64,000 nucleotides of DNA, taken from assembly GCA_963402885.1 (NCBI GenBank), contig OY727102.1, forward strand, positions 9,238,001 through 9,302,000. The letters run 5' to 3'. The notes under the pieces are model-generated. The model saw nothing but the letters and a program-made list of their open reading frames with translations. It searched no databases and was not told the DNA's origin. A program made the translations under genes and the position numbers. This document shows, piece by piece, positions 1 to 12,544 of the stretch. This DNA is from Antedon bifida. Taxonomy: Eukaryota > Echinodermata > Crinoidea > Comatulida > Antedonidae. Position 1 is the first letter of the stretch. The number at the start of each line of letters is the position of its first letter.

Positions 1-29
1 AATTTTATGTGCGAGAGTAGCATTTCCGG

Positions 30-310
30 CCATCTGGGTGGAATCCGGAACGATTCGGCCCTGAGACGATTCATTCCACTTTTGGGCCGAAACATCCCAC
101 TTTGTGGGCCGAAACGTCTCACTTTGGACCAAATTCATATTCATTTTTTTTTCAAAAAAACCTAATTTTATATTCAATTTATTACTTCGAAAACTTTGTT
201 TATTTCGTGCATTCGCTAAGCGGCCAACAGAGGGCGTAACTCATTCGCGTGACAAAAAAATTTTGTCCTGGGCTGAATCGTCTCAGTGCCGAATCGTCCC
301 GCTACCTCTG
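30..310. repeat. Degenerate 'GGGCCGAAACGTC' element end
   Basis: Variants of one short word recur in mixed phase: CCGGAACGATTCGGCCC, GGGCCGAAACATCCCAC, GGGCCGAAACGTCTCAC, then GGCTGAATCGTCTCAG and GCCGAATCGTCCCGC. The arrangement resembles the ends of several other elements in this window, which are also made of a degenerate repeated word. I read it as one end of a transposon that begins before or at the window start; the opposite end is not visible. Confidence 0.5.
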
Positions 311-1566
311 GGGCGTCATTTAAGAAAGTTCGCTTCCCTGTCGACGGCCCTGGAGAAGCACATTTTTTCTGCTGTCCAAAAGCTGACTTGCGCGAAGCGC
401 CCTGTTGTTACGTTTTTGCTCAAAATAAGCCTATTAGATAATAAACCTTTTAGTTTTAATAGGCTAGGCCTAGTACCTTTTTCATATACATTTAAAATAT
501 CAATTTTTAATATATTTATATTATTATTTTATGAGAGTGCCATTTCCGACCATTTAGAGGTGTTATATTTTCAAAATCGTCTCCAGGGTTGGTGACGTGT
601 GGACTCTCTACAGTTGCTCCCACCTCCTCCCTTTCACAAAATCCTGGGTCTGCTCTGGGTGGGGCCCTGTTCTGTAATTAATTGTATATTTCTGCTAAGC
701 CAAATAATATTATACACATTTACCATGAAGATGTACAGAAACTGAAGAGTTTCCCTGATGAATTGTTATGTATTCTTGCGTTGACATTTTCAGTGTTGCT
801 TAACTCAGCTGTCTTCCGGTATCAGCCCACCTGTGGAGCTATACCTGACCCTGTGTGCTCGTGCTGGTACGTGACAGTGTGGTGTGGATCGACCTGGAAG
901 CGAAGCGTGAAACGGCCGCCGACTGAAGAAACGGCCGCCAATTGAAACACAATTGAATGTATGAAACGCCAATTGAATGTATGAAACGCCGCGTGTGCCG
1001 TTTGTCATACAAAGTACAATCAAAACGACTTGTGGTTTAATACAATTGTGTTACTTTTTTTTTCAGATTGAAATGACTTTTGACGTATGTGACTTAATAA
1101 ATATTAACAGATAGATGTTTTTAATTATTTATGTATTAATATTTAATAATGAATATTGTGTAAACATAATGGGTTTTTTATATATTTTTTAAATGTATAC
1201 AGTAAAAAAGTGTAAGGAAAAGAATTGGAATTGGACAAAATAAATGCTGCAAGAGCAGCACATTACTATTATTATATTAAAATCTACTCTCCCTAGTACT
1301 AATACTGTAGTAAACCTATATAGTTAAGTTCAATAATGTTTAAATATCATATTTATTAAATTCAATTCTTTTTTAAAGAATTAGTTTTTTTAGATAAGTT
1401 ATTTTTTTAATTTACCGGTAACACTATTTCAAACAAATATAGCGGTTTCGTTGCGGAATGTCATCATGTTCGCAATTAAATCAACATATAATTAATAACA
1501 TTACGTTAGATATGAAGACAACTTAGGGCGTTGACATCACAAACTCAACACAATCGATTCAACGCA
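311..1566. other. Intergenic, AT-rich, no gene recognised
   Basis: Open frames here are short and resemble no family I know. A 20 bp direct repeat, CAATTGAATGTATGAAACGC, stands twice in tandem at 950-989. The rest is AT-rich sequence without visible structure. Confidence 0.6.
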
Positions 1567-1574
1567 ACAATAGC

Positions 1575-2527
1575 GGGTCCTCCTAAATACCAAGACCTAC
1601 CAAGACCTACCAAGAACTACCAAGACCTACCAAGAACTACCAAGACCTGTCAATTTAAAGTGTTAATTTAACGAAATATGATATATATAGACTTCTAATA
1701 GCATTTCCAACAATAAAACCTTAATTTTAGCGCGATATAGACACCAAAAATGTTAAATAATCGACAAGCTTCGCGTTCGCGAAACGAACTGAGTTGATGC
1801 ATACATTGCGTCACAAATGTCCGTATTGCGTCAACTAGTATGACCTACCAAGAACTACCAAGACCTGTCAATTTAAAGTGTTATTTTAACGAAATATAAT
1901 ATATATAGACTTCTAATAGCATTTCCAACAATTAAACCTCAATTTCAGCGCGATATAGACACCAAAAATGTTACGAAAATGTTAAATAATCGACAAGCTT
2001 CGTGAAATGAACTGAGTTGTTGATGCATACATTGCGTCACAAATGTCCGTATTGCGTCAACTAGTATGGCTCACTGACACTCGACGCAGTTCTCCTGTCA
2101 TAGGCCTACTGGGTCGTAGGCCTACATTTAACATTTTTGGTGTCTATATCGCGCTACAATTGAGGTTTTATTGTTTGAAAAGCTATTAGAAGTCTATATA
2201 TATTATATTTCGTTAAAATAACACTTTAAATTGACAGGTCTTGGTAGTTCTTGGTAGGTCATACTAGTTGACGCAATACGGACATTTGTGACGCAATGTA
2301 TGCATCAACTCAGTTCGTTTCGCGAACGCGAAGCTTGTCGATTATTTAACATTTTTGGTGTCTATATAGCGCTAAAATTGAGGTTTTATTGTTGGAAATG
2401 CTATTAGAAGTCTATATATATCATATTTCGTTAAATTAACACTTTAAATTGACAGGTCTTGGTAGGTCTTGGTAGTTCTTGGTAGGTCTTGGTAGGTCTT
2501 GGTAGGTCTTGGTATTTAGGAGGACCC
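1575..2527. mobile_element. Palindromic foldback element with 8 bp target duplication
   Basis: The left end GGGTCCTCCTAAATACCAAG (1575-1594) is matched inverted at the right end, which finishes GGTATTTAGGAGGACCC at 2527. The flanks repeat ACAATAGC directly, at 1567-1574 and 2528-2535, an 8 bp target-site duplication. Each arm holds two tandem copies of a ~250 bp block (CAATTTAAAGTGTT ... GCGATATAGACACC ... GTCCGTATTGCGTC), and the ends carry short repeats of CCAAGACCTA / CCAAGAACTA. The arms meet near 2100. No coding capacity is present, so it is non-autonomous. An 8 bp duplication fits hAT-like transposition, but the terminal bases do not prove that family. Confidence 0.85.
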
Positions 2528-2535
2528 ACAATAGC

Positions 2536-2939
2536 AACTTGAATTACAAACAATACACACACAGACACTAGAAAATGCTAAACAATACGCAACACAATTT
2601 TATTCAAAATACAAACGAGGACATTTTATTCAAATTATTATTTTAAATTAAATATTATTATTATTACAGTTAGTAACCTTTATTAACAACCGATTTTTTT
2701 TATGTATTATGAATCAAAATGAACTTTATAATTAATTTATTTCATATATGTACAATACAATAGATTTTAATAATCATTAATAATAATAAAATAATCAGAT
2801 TGCTTAAATAAGTTAGTTTGCATCCAGTAGATTATAATTATAGAGAATTGATTTACTTTATTTTTCAAAATATCTTAAATCACAATAGTAAGTGCTTAAC
2901 AAATATGTTTATACAATAGCAACGTTAATTAAATATTAC
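2536..2939. other. AT-rich intergenic, nothing recognised
   Basis: Very AT-rich sequence with TTATTA and AATAAT runs. I see no gene, hairpin or repeat family. Confidence 0.6.
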
Positions 2940-3076
2940 ACTATTTGTATTATCCGGCATAATTTGAAAAACGCAATTCAACAGCATATCCACCACGATG
3001 TAGCATATTATCCGGCATAATTCCGAAAAAATCTGGCATAATTTGTACACAATCTAGCATAATTTGGCTGAAAACC
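2940..3076. repeat. Degenerate 'CCGGCATAATTTG' block
   Basis: The words TCCGGCATAATTTG, TCCGGCATAATTCCG, TCTGGCATAATTTG and TCTAGCATAATTTGG occur in series. Related words reappear at 4817-4838 and 4978-5031 (TCTGGCATAATC, TCTGGCATCA, TCTGGCATCATTTTG), where they bracket a hairpin. This looks like the ends of one transposon spanning about 2940-5032. Confidence 0.5.
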
Positions 3077-3189
3077 ATAAGACCTTTTTTTTTTTCTTTT
3101 TTTTTATAGCTTGCCATCTTTGTGGTACATAAAAGATCAGAGAGAGTTACGGCATTGCGTTCACGGATTTTAGAAAGTCACGTGGTGTG

Positions 3190-4495
3190 CACGCCGGTCA
3201 TGTTTGTGTCCAATGCCTATGTAGCGTATGGAGTCGAGTCATTTGCTTAAAAAATGTATAACATTCACAAGGCTTTAAATATCGAATTTAATATCAAAAC
3301 AATCAATTTGTTTAAAGGTTTTTGTTAAGATAATAACGAAATCATAAAGTTACTGCGAACATGATTTTAAACAACAAAATGTAAAAACAATGCATTACTA
3401 TAAAGAATCGCTGTACAAACTAAACGCGCACGCGTAGAGTGTGCATGGAGCCAAAGAATATATATCACAAGAATGAGTAATCCGCGATTTTTGCATGAGA
3501 AATGTGTAACAGAGAGTGATGCCGCCCTCATAAGGGCGGATGTATACCGACTAAATAAGACTTGATTTAATAGATATTGTACATGTCACATTAAATAGAA
3601 TTATGATAATATATTTTGCAATTGTAAACCATTTTATAATACATATTTAATAACAAACTAGTGTACATTCACTTCTACAGACAATTATTTTCTAACATGC
3701 TAAATTAGTTTACAAAAAAGGCCTAAAACAGCAACACCAAAAATCAACGAAGCGTTACTCAGCACGGCCTATTCTTTACCATTGCTGCGTACTAATCTAC
3801 GCCCGGTAAAATAAGTATTGTTTTTATGATATAAATTAGTATAAAATACATGTTATTAATAGAATACAATGTTAAATTTCATTGACATTTATTTGTTTTA
3901 CCAGAAACAAGTTAAATATAGGAATATTATTAAACTATCCTTTGTGAAAACACGTAAACACCAACACGCCCGGTAGCGCTATCGTAGCGCCCGGTTGATG
4001 AAGCGATCTGTTTATTCGGCAGTTTTTACTAAATAAATTGCATGAAACGAACAATTAAATATCCAAACAGCATTTAATATGATGTTGGCATGTAGTTGAT
4101 AGCATTTTTTATCATCAAAATACTACCGGTGGTCCAGCCTTTGATTAGTGTTACCGTCACAAAAAGTTGTATACATCCCAGATACATCCTCACTTATGGC
4201 GGCGCCCTACCACATGGACAATATTACTGTTACAGGGAAAATCGCGGATTACTCATTCTTGTGATATATATTCTTTGATGGAGCGCACAACCAGAGCCGT
4301 TCCGATATTGCTATTTTTGTTGTTTAAACTCATGTTCGCAGTAACTTTATAATTTTTTTATTATTTTAACAAAAACCTTTAAACAAATTGATTGTTTTGA
4401 TATTAAATTCGATAATTAAAGCCTTTTGAACGTTATACATTTTCAAAACAAAAGACTCAACTCCTCCATACGCTACATAGGAATAGTTTGACACA
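3190..4495. repeat. Inverted repeat arms (foldback element)
   Basis: The arm at about 3200-3500 (TATGTAGCGTATGGAG ... TTTGTTTAAAGGTTTTTG ... GAATGAGTAATCCGCG) is found inverted at about 4230-4490 (CGCGGATTACTCATTC ... CAAAAACCTTTAAACAAA ... CTCCATACGCTACATA). The middle holds AT-rich DNA and GCCCGGTAGCGC-type words near 3970. A third, shorter relative of these arms lies at about 27905-28200, immediately before the DIS3L2 gene, so this is an interspersed family. Confidence 0.7.
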
Positions 4496-4838
4496 AACAC
4501 GGCTTCTATTTCCATTCAATCAAAGTTCTTTGATTCAATGTCGAAACTCTCTCTATACAGTATATAGCTCTGATCAGAGCCATATATAAAGAGTTACGAC
4601 ATTGAAAATTAGAAGCCATTTTTGTGTCAAAGAATTCGCACGCTGAGGGCGCGCGCGTCTCTTTTGTATAGCGTTTTCCTTAGTTCATGCATTATTTTTA
4701 GATTTGTTTGTCTATGAAATAACGCTTATATTCCGTTTTTATTTTAGTAATTAATTTTATTAATGGTATTAACTGCGATAACATTAAAAGATTGCCATCT
4801 AGCCTTCGGCTATAATATCTTTGGTCTGGCATAATCTT

Positions 4839-4977
4839 ATGGAACGCCTCCTCTGCCTTCAGTTCACATTTTTCACGCAGTACACACCAATCGTCATGCA
4901 GTACACAACAATCGTCATGCAGTACACACCAATCGTCATGATAAATGTGAACTGAAGGCAGAGGAGGCGTTCCATAT
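4839..4977. repeat. Long hairpin with three 20 bp repeats in its loop
   Basis: A stem of about 35 bp is formed by 4840-4873 (ATGGAACGCCTCCTCTGCCT ...) and its inverted copy at 4942-4976 (... AGGCAGAGGAGGCGTTCCAT). The loop is three direct copies of a ~20 bp unit, CAGTACACACCAATCGTCAT and close variants. The small open frame across it is a by-product of the repeats. Confidence 0.75.
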
Positions 4978-5234
4978 AATCTGGCATCAAAGCCATATAT
5001 AGAGATATATGGCTCTGTCTGGCATCATTTTGTGCTGCTGTCACAGAGGTATATTCAGAGCGTCATTTCGACGATCGAGCATTCTCTACTTCTCTACGGA
5101 GCGCCATTTATGCCTTTAACTTCAATAATAGAAATAGTACTACGGTAACTGCTCAAGTGGACCCAATTTAGCACCAGGGTAGCACAGTGATATAAAATAG
5201 AAATACAAGTCACTACTTTTAATATCGTTTCGTA

Positions 5235-5692
5235 TATACCCATATCACAAACTGACAAACAGAAACATCTTGGCATTCACATTGATTCAAATTTATCTTT
5301 TTCTTTTCATGTAAATAAACTCCGTTACAAACTGGGCTTGTCCATCTCCATCTTATCGCGTGCATTTCACACATCCATACTCCTCTATAACACTATAATC
5401 CTCCCACACATTGACTATTGCTGTAGTCTTTGGGGAATATTGGCCGAATACAGACCATTCAAAATAGAGCATTTCGCATTATCATTAAAGCTCATCCTCT
5501 CACACCACGAACTCAACGTTTTGTATAGTATTGTAGGCTATATTTTTGTATTTAAGTACATATATATTATATATTTTATATTTTTTGAACATAGTTCATC
5601 CGTTTTTCTTTTTCCATATATGTTTTTGACTGTCTGCATATGCTGTTTAGGGTCAACCTCACTAAATAAGGTTTAATAAAAAAATAAAATAG
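5235..5692 (+). pseudogene. Non-LTR retrotransposon 3' fragment inside the left arm
   Basis: The + strand translates, with a frameshift, to reverse-transcriptase C-terminal sequence: KHLGIHIDSNLSFSFHVNKL, then RAFHTSILLYNTIILPHIDY with CCSLWG, then after a frame change TIQNRAFRIIIKAHPLTPR. An AT-rich tail follows and ends AATAAAAAAATAAAATAG. The words flanking it on both sides (AAAATAGAAATA and AGTCACTAC) are repeated, as if it had inserted into one unit of the local ~80 bp tandem repeat. It is truncated and inactive. Confidence 0.7.
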
Positions 5693-5699
5693 AAATAAA

Positions 5700-5935
5700 G
5701 TCACTACATTTTAATATTTAATTTGGCCCTAGTGGAGCACAGTGATATAAAATAGAAATAAAGTCACTAAATTTTAATATCTTTTCGTATAAAACACTGT
5801 GCTCAAGTGGACACAATTTGGCACCAGGGGAGCAGTGATATAAAATAGAAATAAAGTCACTCAAGTTTCAATATTTTCGTATGTTAATACACTGTGCTCA
5901 AGTGGACCCAATTTGGCGCCAGTGGATTTTTTTAA
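5700..5935. repeat. Tandem 'GCTCAAGTGGACCCAATTTGG' units
   Basis: Imperfect copies of a unit of roughly 80 bp: GTGCTCAAGTGGACCCAATT, TGGCACCAGGGGAGCA, GTGATATAAAATAGAAATAA, AGTCACTAAATTTTAATATC. Further copies lie at 5140-5235, inverted at 9205-9335 in the centre, and inverted at 14205-14440 and 14930-14995 in the right arm. Confidence 0.65.
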
Positions 5936-8244
5936 AATGGAAAATAATGAATATTGTTTTTCTTTTATTTTGAAAGAGAGATATTTTGAGGATTGTAAAT
6001 GTCAAGTGGACCTTTTTTAAAACAAAGTTGCATGGCATTATTTTCCATTAAATAGACTGCCATAAAACCTCGAAAAGAAGCCCATGTGCTCCTTCATTTT
6101 TTAGTACTCTTGGGTGGGCTTCTTTTCCACATTCGAGATTACTTTTGCAAACTAAACGAGGGGAACTGCTAGCTTCCCGCCCGGAAAATATTTTATTTAC
6201 ATGATTTGAAAAATCTTCTAATGTAAATAATTAACAGCATCACAATTTAACATTGTGGCGTGTTGACCGCGAATGACTAACATACCATCTTCACCATAAT
6301 ACACCTGCACAAACTCATTTGCATAACAACGCACGCACATACCAAGCTGTTTAAAATAGAGCTACAAAGTACAAGGTACCCGAAATGACATCTATTATGT
6401 TTTCAAACAACATGCATAAGACTCTTCAGTACCCCACCATGCTTGGGGCTGAGCAAAGACAATTTTGAAAAAAAGAGCTGTATACAGTAGGTTCCCGCCC
6501 GAGAAAAATGGCGTTACATGATTTGAAATTATATGAAACAAACTATATAAGACTCATATTATGAGCTTGTCCCCGGAAAGTGCACCTATTCATTGAAATA
6601 TAAAATTAAATATTAAGTCTCCAGTAGGGCCTACTAGCCCATCCATGGTTGAGGTAGAGCTAATAATGAAAATAGAGCCCAGAAATGCACTTACTTATTA
6701 CCTATGATAATTATGATAATGTTAAAATTTCAACTATCCAGATGCGACTTCAACATTTTAGGTGGGGTTTTCTACTTTAAAAACTCGACTTCGTATATGC
6801 CTAAGGCCTAGCCCGGCGGCGGAATTAGTCTTAGCTTCGAAATTGGTCTAGAAATCGGCATCTTTGCAAATGTTCTATATTTGATCTTATTTCACTCTCA
6901 TACAAAAACCATCGGAGACAAACTATCTGTTTAAAACATGTTTATTCTGGGACGGTGCAGCCATACACACATTGATTATTAACAAAATCAAAATTTAACA
7001 GTGGGGCGCGTTGACCGCGAATGACTAACACTCAGCTGGGGTTCGAACCTCTACGGATATTTTTTTTTATGAATATTGGTTTTTTTTTTGAAAGAGAGAT
7101 ATTTGGAGGGTTGAAAATGTCAGGCCTAGGCAAATGGACCTTAAATCATAAACAAAAGTGTATGGCATTCATTTTTCCATTAAATAGACACCATAACACC
7201 TCGAATGTTCCTCATTTTTTAGTACTCTTGGGTACGGTGGCTTCTTTTCCACATGGGGTTCTTTTCGAGATTACTTTTGTAAACTAAAGGAGGGGAGTTT
7301 CTAGATTCCCGCCCGGAAAATTGTATCTTTACATGATTTGAATTTCTAATAAAGATTAACAAAATCAAAATTTAACTTTTAAATTTAATTTTGTGGCGTG
7401 TTCACCGCGTAGGACTAACAATAACATCTTCCTCATTACACCTGTACAAACTTATTTGCATAACAACGCAGGGCTTACCAAACTGTTTAAAATAGCTACA
7501 AGGTCCCCAAAAATGATACATATAGTATTTTGAAACATGATATATAAGAGTATTCACTACCCTACTACTATTGGGGCTGAGCAAAGACAATTTTGAAAAA
7601 AATATTTATTGAAATATGAAATTAAATATTAAGTCTCCAGTTAAGCTCACCATGGTTGGGGCAGAGCTAAGAATGAAAGCTTATTCCCCGGAAATTATGA
7701 AAAGAAATATATAAGTCTCCAGGACCAGCCATACAATGGTGAGTGTTTCCCAAGTGTGAGACATGCAATGCACGCGGCCGTTCAACAAAACAAAATTATG
7801 AAATACAAACAGAGCGAGCACACAAAACCTACTTACTAATTTTAATATTTCTATAATTTAGAAAACAATTACAATTATCACCTTTGATAATTATAATGTT
7901 AAATTTCAACTATCCAGATGCGAATTTTAGGTTTGGGTTTAAAAAACTTGACTTCATATGCTTCAATTTCGAAGATCTGCTTAAAACATATTTATTTATT
8001 TATTCTACCATAAACTTTTATTCACAACATATTATTAGTAGGCCTACAATACAATATGACTATCAATACCGTCTTTCCCACAGCACATGTGCACACTCAT
8101 TTGCATAACAAACGCACGGCATACCAAACTACGATGAGATAAAATTAATTCTCTTTTAAACACGTAACGAAGAGAATTAATTCCCTTTTTTTACCATTAA
8201 AATAAATTGAGGGCGCTAAACATAAAATTTAAACCACCAAAGCA

Positions 8245-8519
8245 GTTTGCGAGAGCCCAAAAAAAAAAGTTGGTAAATGTGCTCTCCCTGCCTCAGCACT
8301 AAGGCCCTGCCACAGCCTTTTGGGGTAGTTTCCACCACATCACCAGATGCATTGATGTTGTCGCCTCATGATGTGTGGTGGAAAGGGGGACGTATGATCT
8401 GTGAACCCCAAACACAGTGGCTCGCATAGCCTAAACTCTATTCCACCGACCAGCGTGGGAATCGAACCCACGACATACGTGTTGTTAACACGACGCTCAG
8501 ACGACTGAGCTAACTGATC
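8245..8519 (-). repeat. tRNA-headed SINE-like sequence
   Basis: Read on the minus strand, a tRNA-like head (8519 to 8447) is followed by about 200 bp of non-tRNA body (GGTGGAATAGAGTTTAGGC ... GGCAGGGCCTTAGTGCTGAG) that ends near a homopolymer run at about 8261-8270. Head, body and simple tail are the layout of a SINE. It sits in the central part of the 10 kb inverted-repeat structure. I cannot assign it to a named family. Confidence 0.6.
8447..8519 (-). tRNA. tRNA-Val(AAC)-like head, probably SINE-derived
   Basis: On the minus strand a full cloverleaf can be drawn. The acceptor GATCAGT pairs with GCTGGTC using two G-T pairs. The D arm is in TTAGCTCAGTCGTCTGAGC. The anticodon arm is TCGTG-TTAACAA-CACGT, giving anticodon AAC and one mismatch at the stem base. 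The T arm GTGGG-TTCGATT-CCCAC is perfect. A and B box promoters look intact. Because a SINE-like body follows directly, I treat it as SINE-derived rather than a free tRNA gene. Confidence 0.5.
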
Positions 8520-11500
8520 ATTTTGGTTTAAGCAAGGTTAATAGGATATATATGACGTAATGATGAATTACGTAATACACATATAAATAGACTATTATCA
8601 GCTTTTCAGTCATGTACTTGGTGGCGTAAACGGGTAATTCTCAGTTTTGAGTGCTATCGACTGGGGTTAGAACCTCGACGGATATTTTTTTTAAATGAAT
8701 ATTGGTTTTTTTAAAGAGAGATATGTTACACTGTATTGTCGAAGATGTATGGTACCATACCGGTAGGTATTCAAATATGCTTAATCGATGTAAAAATACT
8801 TTTAAAATAATAATTCATCAATTCTCTTCTTTTATTATCTCGTAAAAACTGTTATTACAATTTCTTGGAAGTCATTCCAAGAAATAATACATCATCTGAA
8901 ACCTGTAATAATTGTATAATATAACATATTACACATTTTCTGTATGTAGTAGGTTTAAGCGTATACACACATTCTCACGTGTATGTCAATGCGTACACAT
9001 TGTGATGACAGCCTGGTTATGAAGACGTGTCACATGACAAACACAGTCAAATATTCACAAACATTCCACCAATCCGGTCGGCCTACACATTCAATGTCCG
9101 TACGTATACACTTGTTGATGTGTATAAGCGCACACCGTCACTGGGTACGTATATGCCTATGAATGACAGCCTCATTATTTTTAATTTTAGGTGCTCAATT
9201 TACAGAGAATACACTTGAGCACAGTGTATTAACATACGAAAAGATATTAAAATTCAGTGACTTATTTCTATTTTATATCACTGTGCTCCACTGGCTCCAA
9301 AGTGGGTCCACTTGAGCACAGTGTATTAACATACGAAAAGACGGCCGCGTGCATTGCATGTCTCACACTTGGGAAACAATCACCATTGTATGGCTGGTCC
9401 TGAAGACTTATATATTTCGTGGGGACTAAGCTTTCATTCTTAGCTCTGCCCCAACCATGGTGAGCTTAACTGGAGGCTTAATATTTAATTTCATATTTCA
9501 ATAAATGTTTTTTCAAAATTGTCTTTGCTCAGCCCCAATCATGGTGGGGTAGTGAAGACTCTTATATATCATGTTTCAAAATACTATATGTGTCATTTCT
9601 GGGGACCTTGTAGCTATTTTAAACAGTTTGGTAAGCCCTGCGTTGTTATGCAAATGAGTTTGTGCAACCCTCCAAATATCTCTCTTTAAAAAAAAAACAA
9701 TTCATAAAAAAAATATCCGTAAATGTTTAGCGCCCTGAATTTATTTTAATGTAAAAAAAAGGGAATTAATTCTCTTCGTTACGTGTTTAGAAAAGAATTA
9801 ATTTTATCTCATCGTAGTTTGGTATGCCGTTCGTTTGTTATGCAAATGAGTGTGCACATGTGCTGTGGGAAAGATGGTATTGTTAGTCATTCGCGATCAA
9901 CACACAACACTGTTCAATTTTTATTTTGTTAATCTTTTACGTTAGAATCATAATTCTACCGTTACACATTATAGTGTATTTTTAAATATCTGTTTCATGC
10001 AAGATATTGTATTGTAGGCCTACTAATATTATGTTGTGAATAAAAGTTTATGGTAGAATAAATAAATAAATATGTTTTGTATTTTAAACAGTTTGGTAAG
10101 CCCTGCGTTGTTATGCAAATGAGTTTGTACAGGTGTAATGGGGAAGCTGGTATTGTTAGTCCTACGCGGTGAACACGCCACAAAATTAAATTTAAAAGTT
10201 AAATTTTGATTTTGTTAATCTTTATTAGAAATTCAAATCATGTAAAGATACAATTTTCCGGGCGGGAATCTAGAAACTCCCCTCCTTTAGTTTACAAAAG
10301 TAATCTCGAAAAGAACCCCATGTGGAAAAGAAGCTTATCCGTTGAAAAGAAGCCATCGTACCCAAGAGTACTAAAAAATGAGGAACATTCGGGGTGTTAT
10401 GGTGTCTATTTAATGGAAAAATGAATGCCATACACTTTTGTTTATGATTTAAGGTCCATTTGCCTAGGCCTGACATTTTCAACCCCCCAAATATCTCTCT
10501 TTCAAAAAAAAACAACAATATTCATAAAAAAAATATCCGTAGAGGTTCGAACCCCAGCTGAGTGTTAGTCATTCGCGGTCAACGCGCCCAACTGTTAAAT
10601 TTTGATTTTGTTAATAATCAATGTTGCTACATTGGTAGCGAAATATCCGATTCTTCATGCAAGATATAGCCTAATTTTATTGTAATATGTTATGAATAAA
10701 CGTTTATGGTAGTTGGTGTGTATGGCCGCACCGTCCCAGAATAAACATGTTTTACACAGATAGTTTGTCTCCGATGGTTTTTACTCGGGGTACCCGAGTC
10801 TAGGACTTACCGTACTCATTTTCTCCTCTTCTTCCTCCATCTGGACACTATTGAGTAAAAAGTGCGATTTTTAAGTACTACTCCTCCCTTATTCGTTGTA
10901 GTATTGAGCTGGGATTTGGCATGAATATACTATAGGGACATGTCCTCAAATCTATAGAGCCGGATTTTTAAATTTCAAACCGGGTGCAGCCATATGACGT
11001 CTCGAAGATGGTACCATATAGCCGTATTTGGTAGGTTATTGATGTGTATGTGACGTCACATCCCGTCTTATGACGTCATTACAGCTTCATTTGCTGTACC
11101 CCGAGTATCGCACATTCGTGCTTTTTACTCGGGGTACCCGAGTCTAGGACTTACTCATTTTCTCCTCCATCTGGACACTATTGAGTAAAAAGTGCGATTT
11201 TTAAGTACTACTCCTCCCTTATTCGTTGTAGTATTGAGCTGGGATTTGGCATGAATATACTATAGGGACATGTCCTCAAATCTATAGAGCCGGATTTTTA
11301 AATTTCAAACCGGGTGCAGCCATATGACGTCTCGAAGATGGTACCATATAGCCGTATTTTGTAGGTTGTTGATGTGTATGTGACGCCACATCCCGTCTTA
11401 TGACGTCATTACAGCTTCATTTGCTGTACCCCGAGTATCGCACATTCGTGCTTTTTTGTTAATTAATTTGTTTAATTAAGAAGCCACAATGTGTGACACA

Positions 11501-11526
11501 CACCACAGCGTTATGTAGTTATATGC

Positions 11527-11598
11527 GGCTTCTTGGCGTAGTGGTTATCACGTCTACTTAACACGCAGAAGGTCCCCGGTTCAAGTCCGGGCAAAACA
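11527..11598 (+). tRNA. tRNA-Val(AAC)-like sequence (degenerate)
   Basis: The segment has a TGGCGTAGTGGTTATCACG D-arm/A-box region, an anticodon loop TTAACAC and GGTCCCCGGTTCAAGTCCGG in the T-arm/B-box region. The 3' acceptor strand has decayed to GCAAAACA and pairs poorly with the 5' GGCTTCT. The anticodon stem has one mismatch. It is probably a pseudogene or the head of a repeat. Confidence 0.45.
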
Positions 11599-11803
11599 TT
11601 TTTTTTTTCACTTTATGGTGAAAAGTACTGTATACGCAATATGATATACAATATATCTTATTTTTATTATTTCTTGAAATACTTATTTTGTGTAATCGGT
11701 AATTATCACTCACCTGTTTATTTTGCTTTGTGCTTATTACCATATTTATTTGTAATTTAAATGGATTAAAAAACTTTGTGTAACCCACATTTTTGGTGTA
11801 AGA

Positions 11804-11880
11804 GGTTTCGTAGTGTAAGTGGTTATCAAGTCTGCATAACACGCAGAAGGTCCCCGGTTCGAGCCCATCTGGCGAAACCT
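11804..11880 (+). tRNA. tRNA-Val(AAC)-like pseudogene with broken T arm
   Basis: The acceptor strands GGTTTCG and CGAAACC pair perfectly. The anticodon arm TCTGC-ATAACAC-GCAGA carries AAC but lacks the usual U33. The T arm (GTTCGAGCCCATCTGG) has extra bases that disrupt its stem. It is clearly tRNA-Val-derived and unlikely to be functional. Confidence 0.5.
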
Positions 11881-12472
11881 ATTTTTCTTAAACTTAATGG
11901 TGAAATATACTGTATACGTAATATGATATAGAGTATATCTCGTTTTATTACTCTGGGTACCTGAGTCTAGGACTCTCTCATCTTTTCCTCTTCTTCTTCC
12001 GGACACTATTGAGCAAAAAGTGCGATTTATAAAGTACTACTCCTCCCTTATTCGTTGTAGTATTGAGCTTGGATTTGGTATGAATATACTACAGGGACAT
12101 GTCCTCAAAGCTAGAGCCGGATTTTTTAATTTCAAACCGGATGCAGCCATGTGCACGTCTCGAAGATGGTACCGTATAGCCGTATTTGGTAGCGAGGTTA
12201 TTGATGTGTATGTGACGTTACATCCGGTCTTATGACGTCATTACAGCTTCATTTGCTGTACCCCGAGTATCGCAAATTCGTGCTTTTTTGGTATGGTAAA
12301 AAGTACTGTATACGCAATATGATATACAGTATATCTTTTTTAAATACTTATTTTGTGTAATCGGTAATTATCACTTTTACACATGTTTATTTTGCTTTGT
12401 GCTTATTACTATATTTATTAGTAATTTAAATGGATTAAAAAACTTTGTGTAACCCACATTTTTGGTGTAAGA

Positions 12473-12544
12473 GGTTTCGTAGTGAGTGGTTATCAAGTCT
12501 GCTTAACACGAAGAAGGTCCCCGGTTCGAGCCCTGGCGAAACCT
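12473..12544 (+). tRNA. tRNA-Val(AAC)-like pseudogene
   Basis: The acceptor GGTTTCG/CGAAACC pairs perfectly and the loop TTAACAC gives anticodon AAC. The D region is shortened by about two bases compared with its neighbours. The anticodon stem (TCTGC/GAAGA) and T stem (CCCGG/CCTGG) each carry a mismatch. Confidence 0.45.

Noticed and set aside
104-595. 163-residue open frame near the window start
   Set aside because: It runs across degenerate repeat words, has low-complexity composition and resembles no family. It is treated as chance.
5094-5276. Small frame repeated in both arms (also 14864-15049)
   Set aside because: It is duplicated only because the arms are inverted copies. It reads antisense to the retrotransposon fragment and tandem repeats.
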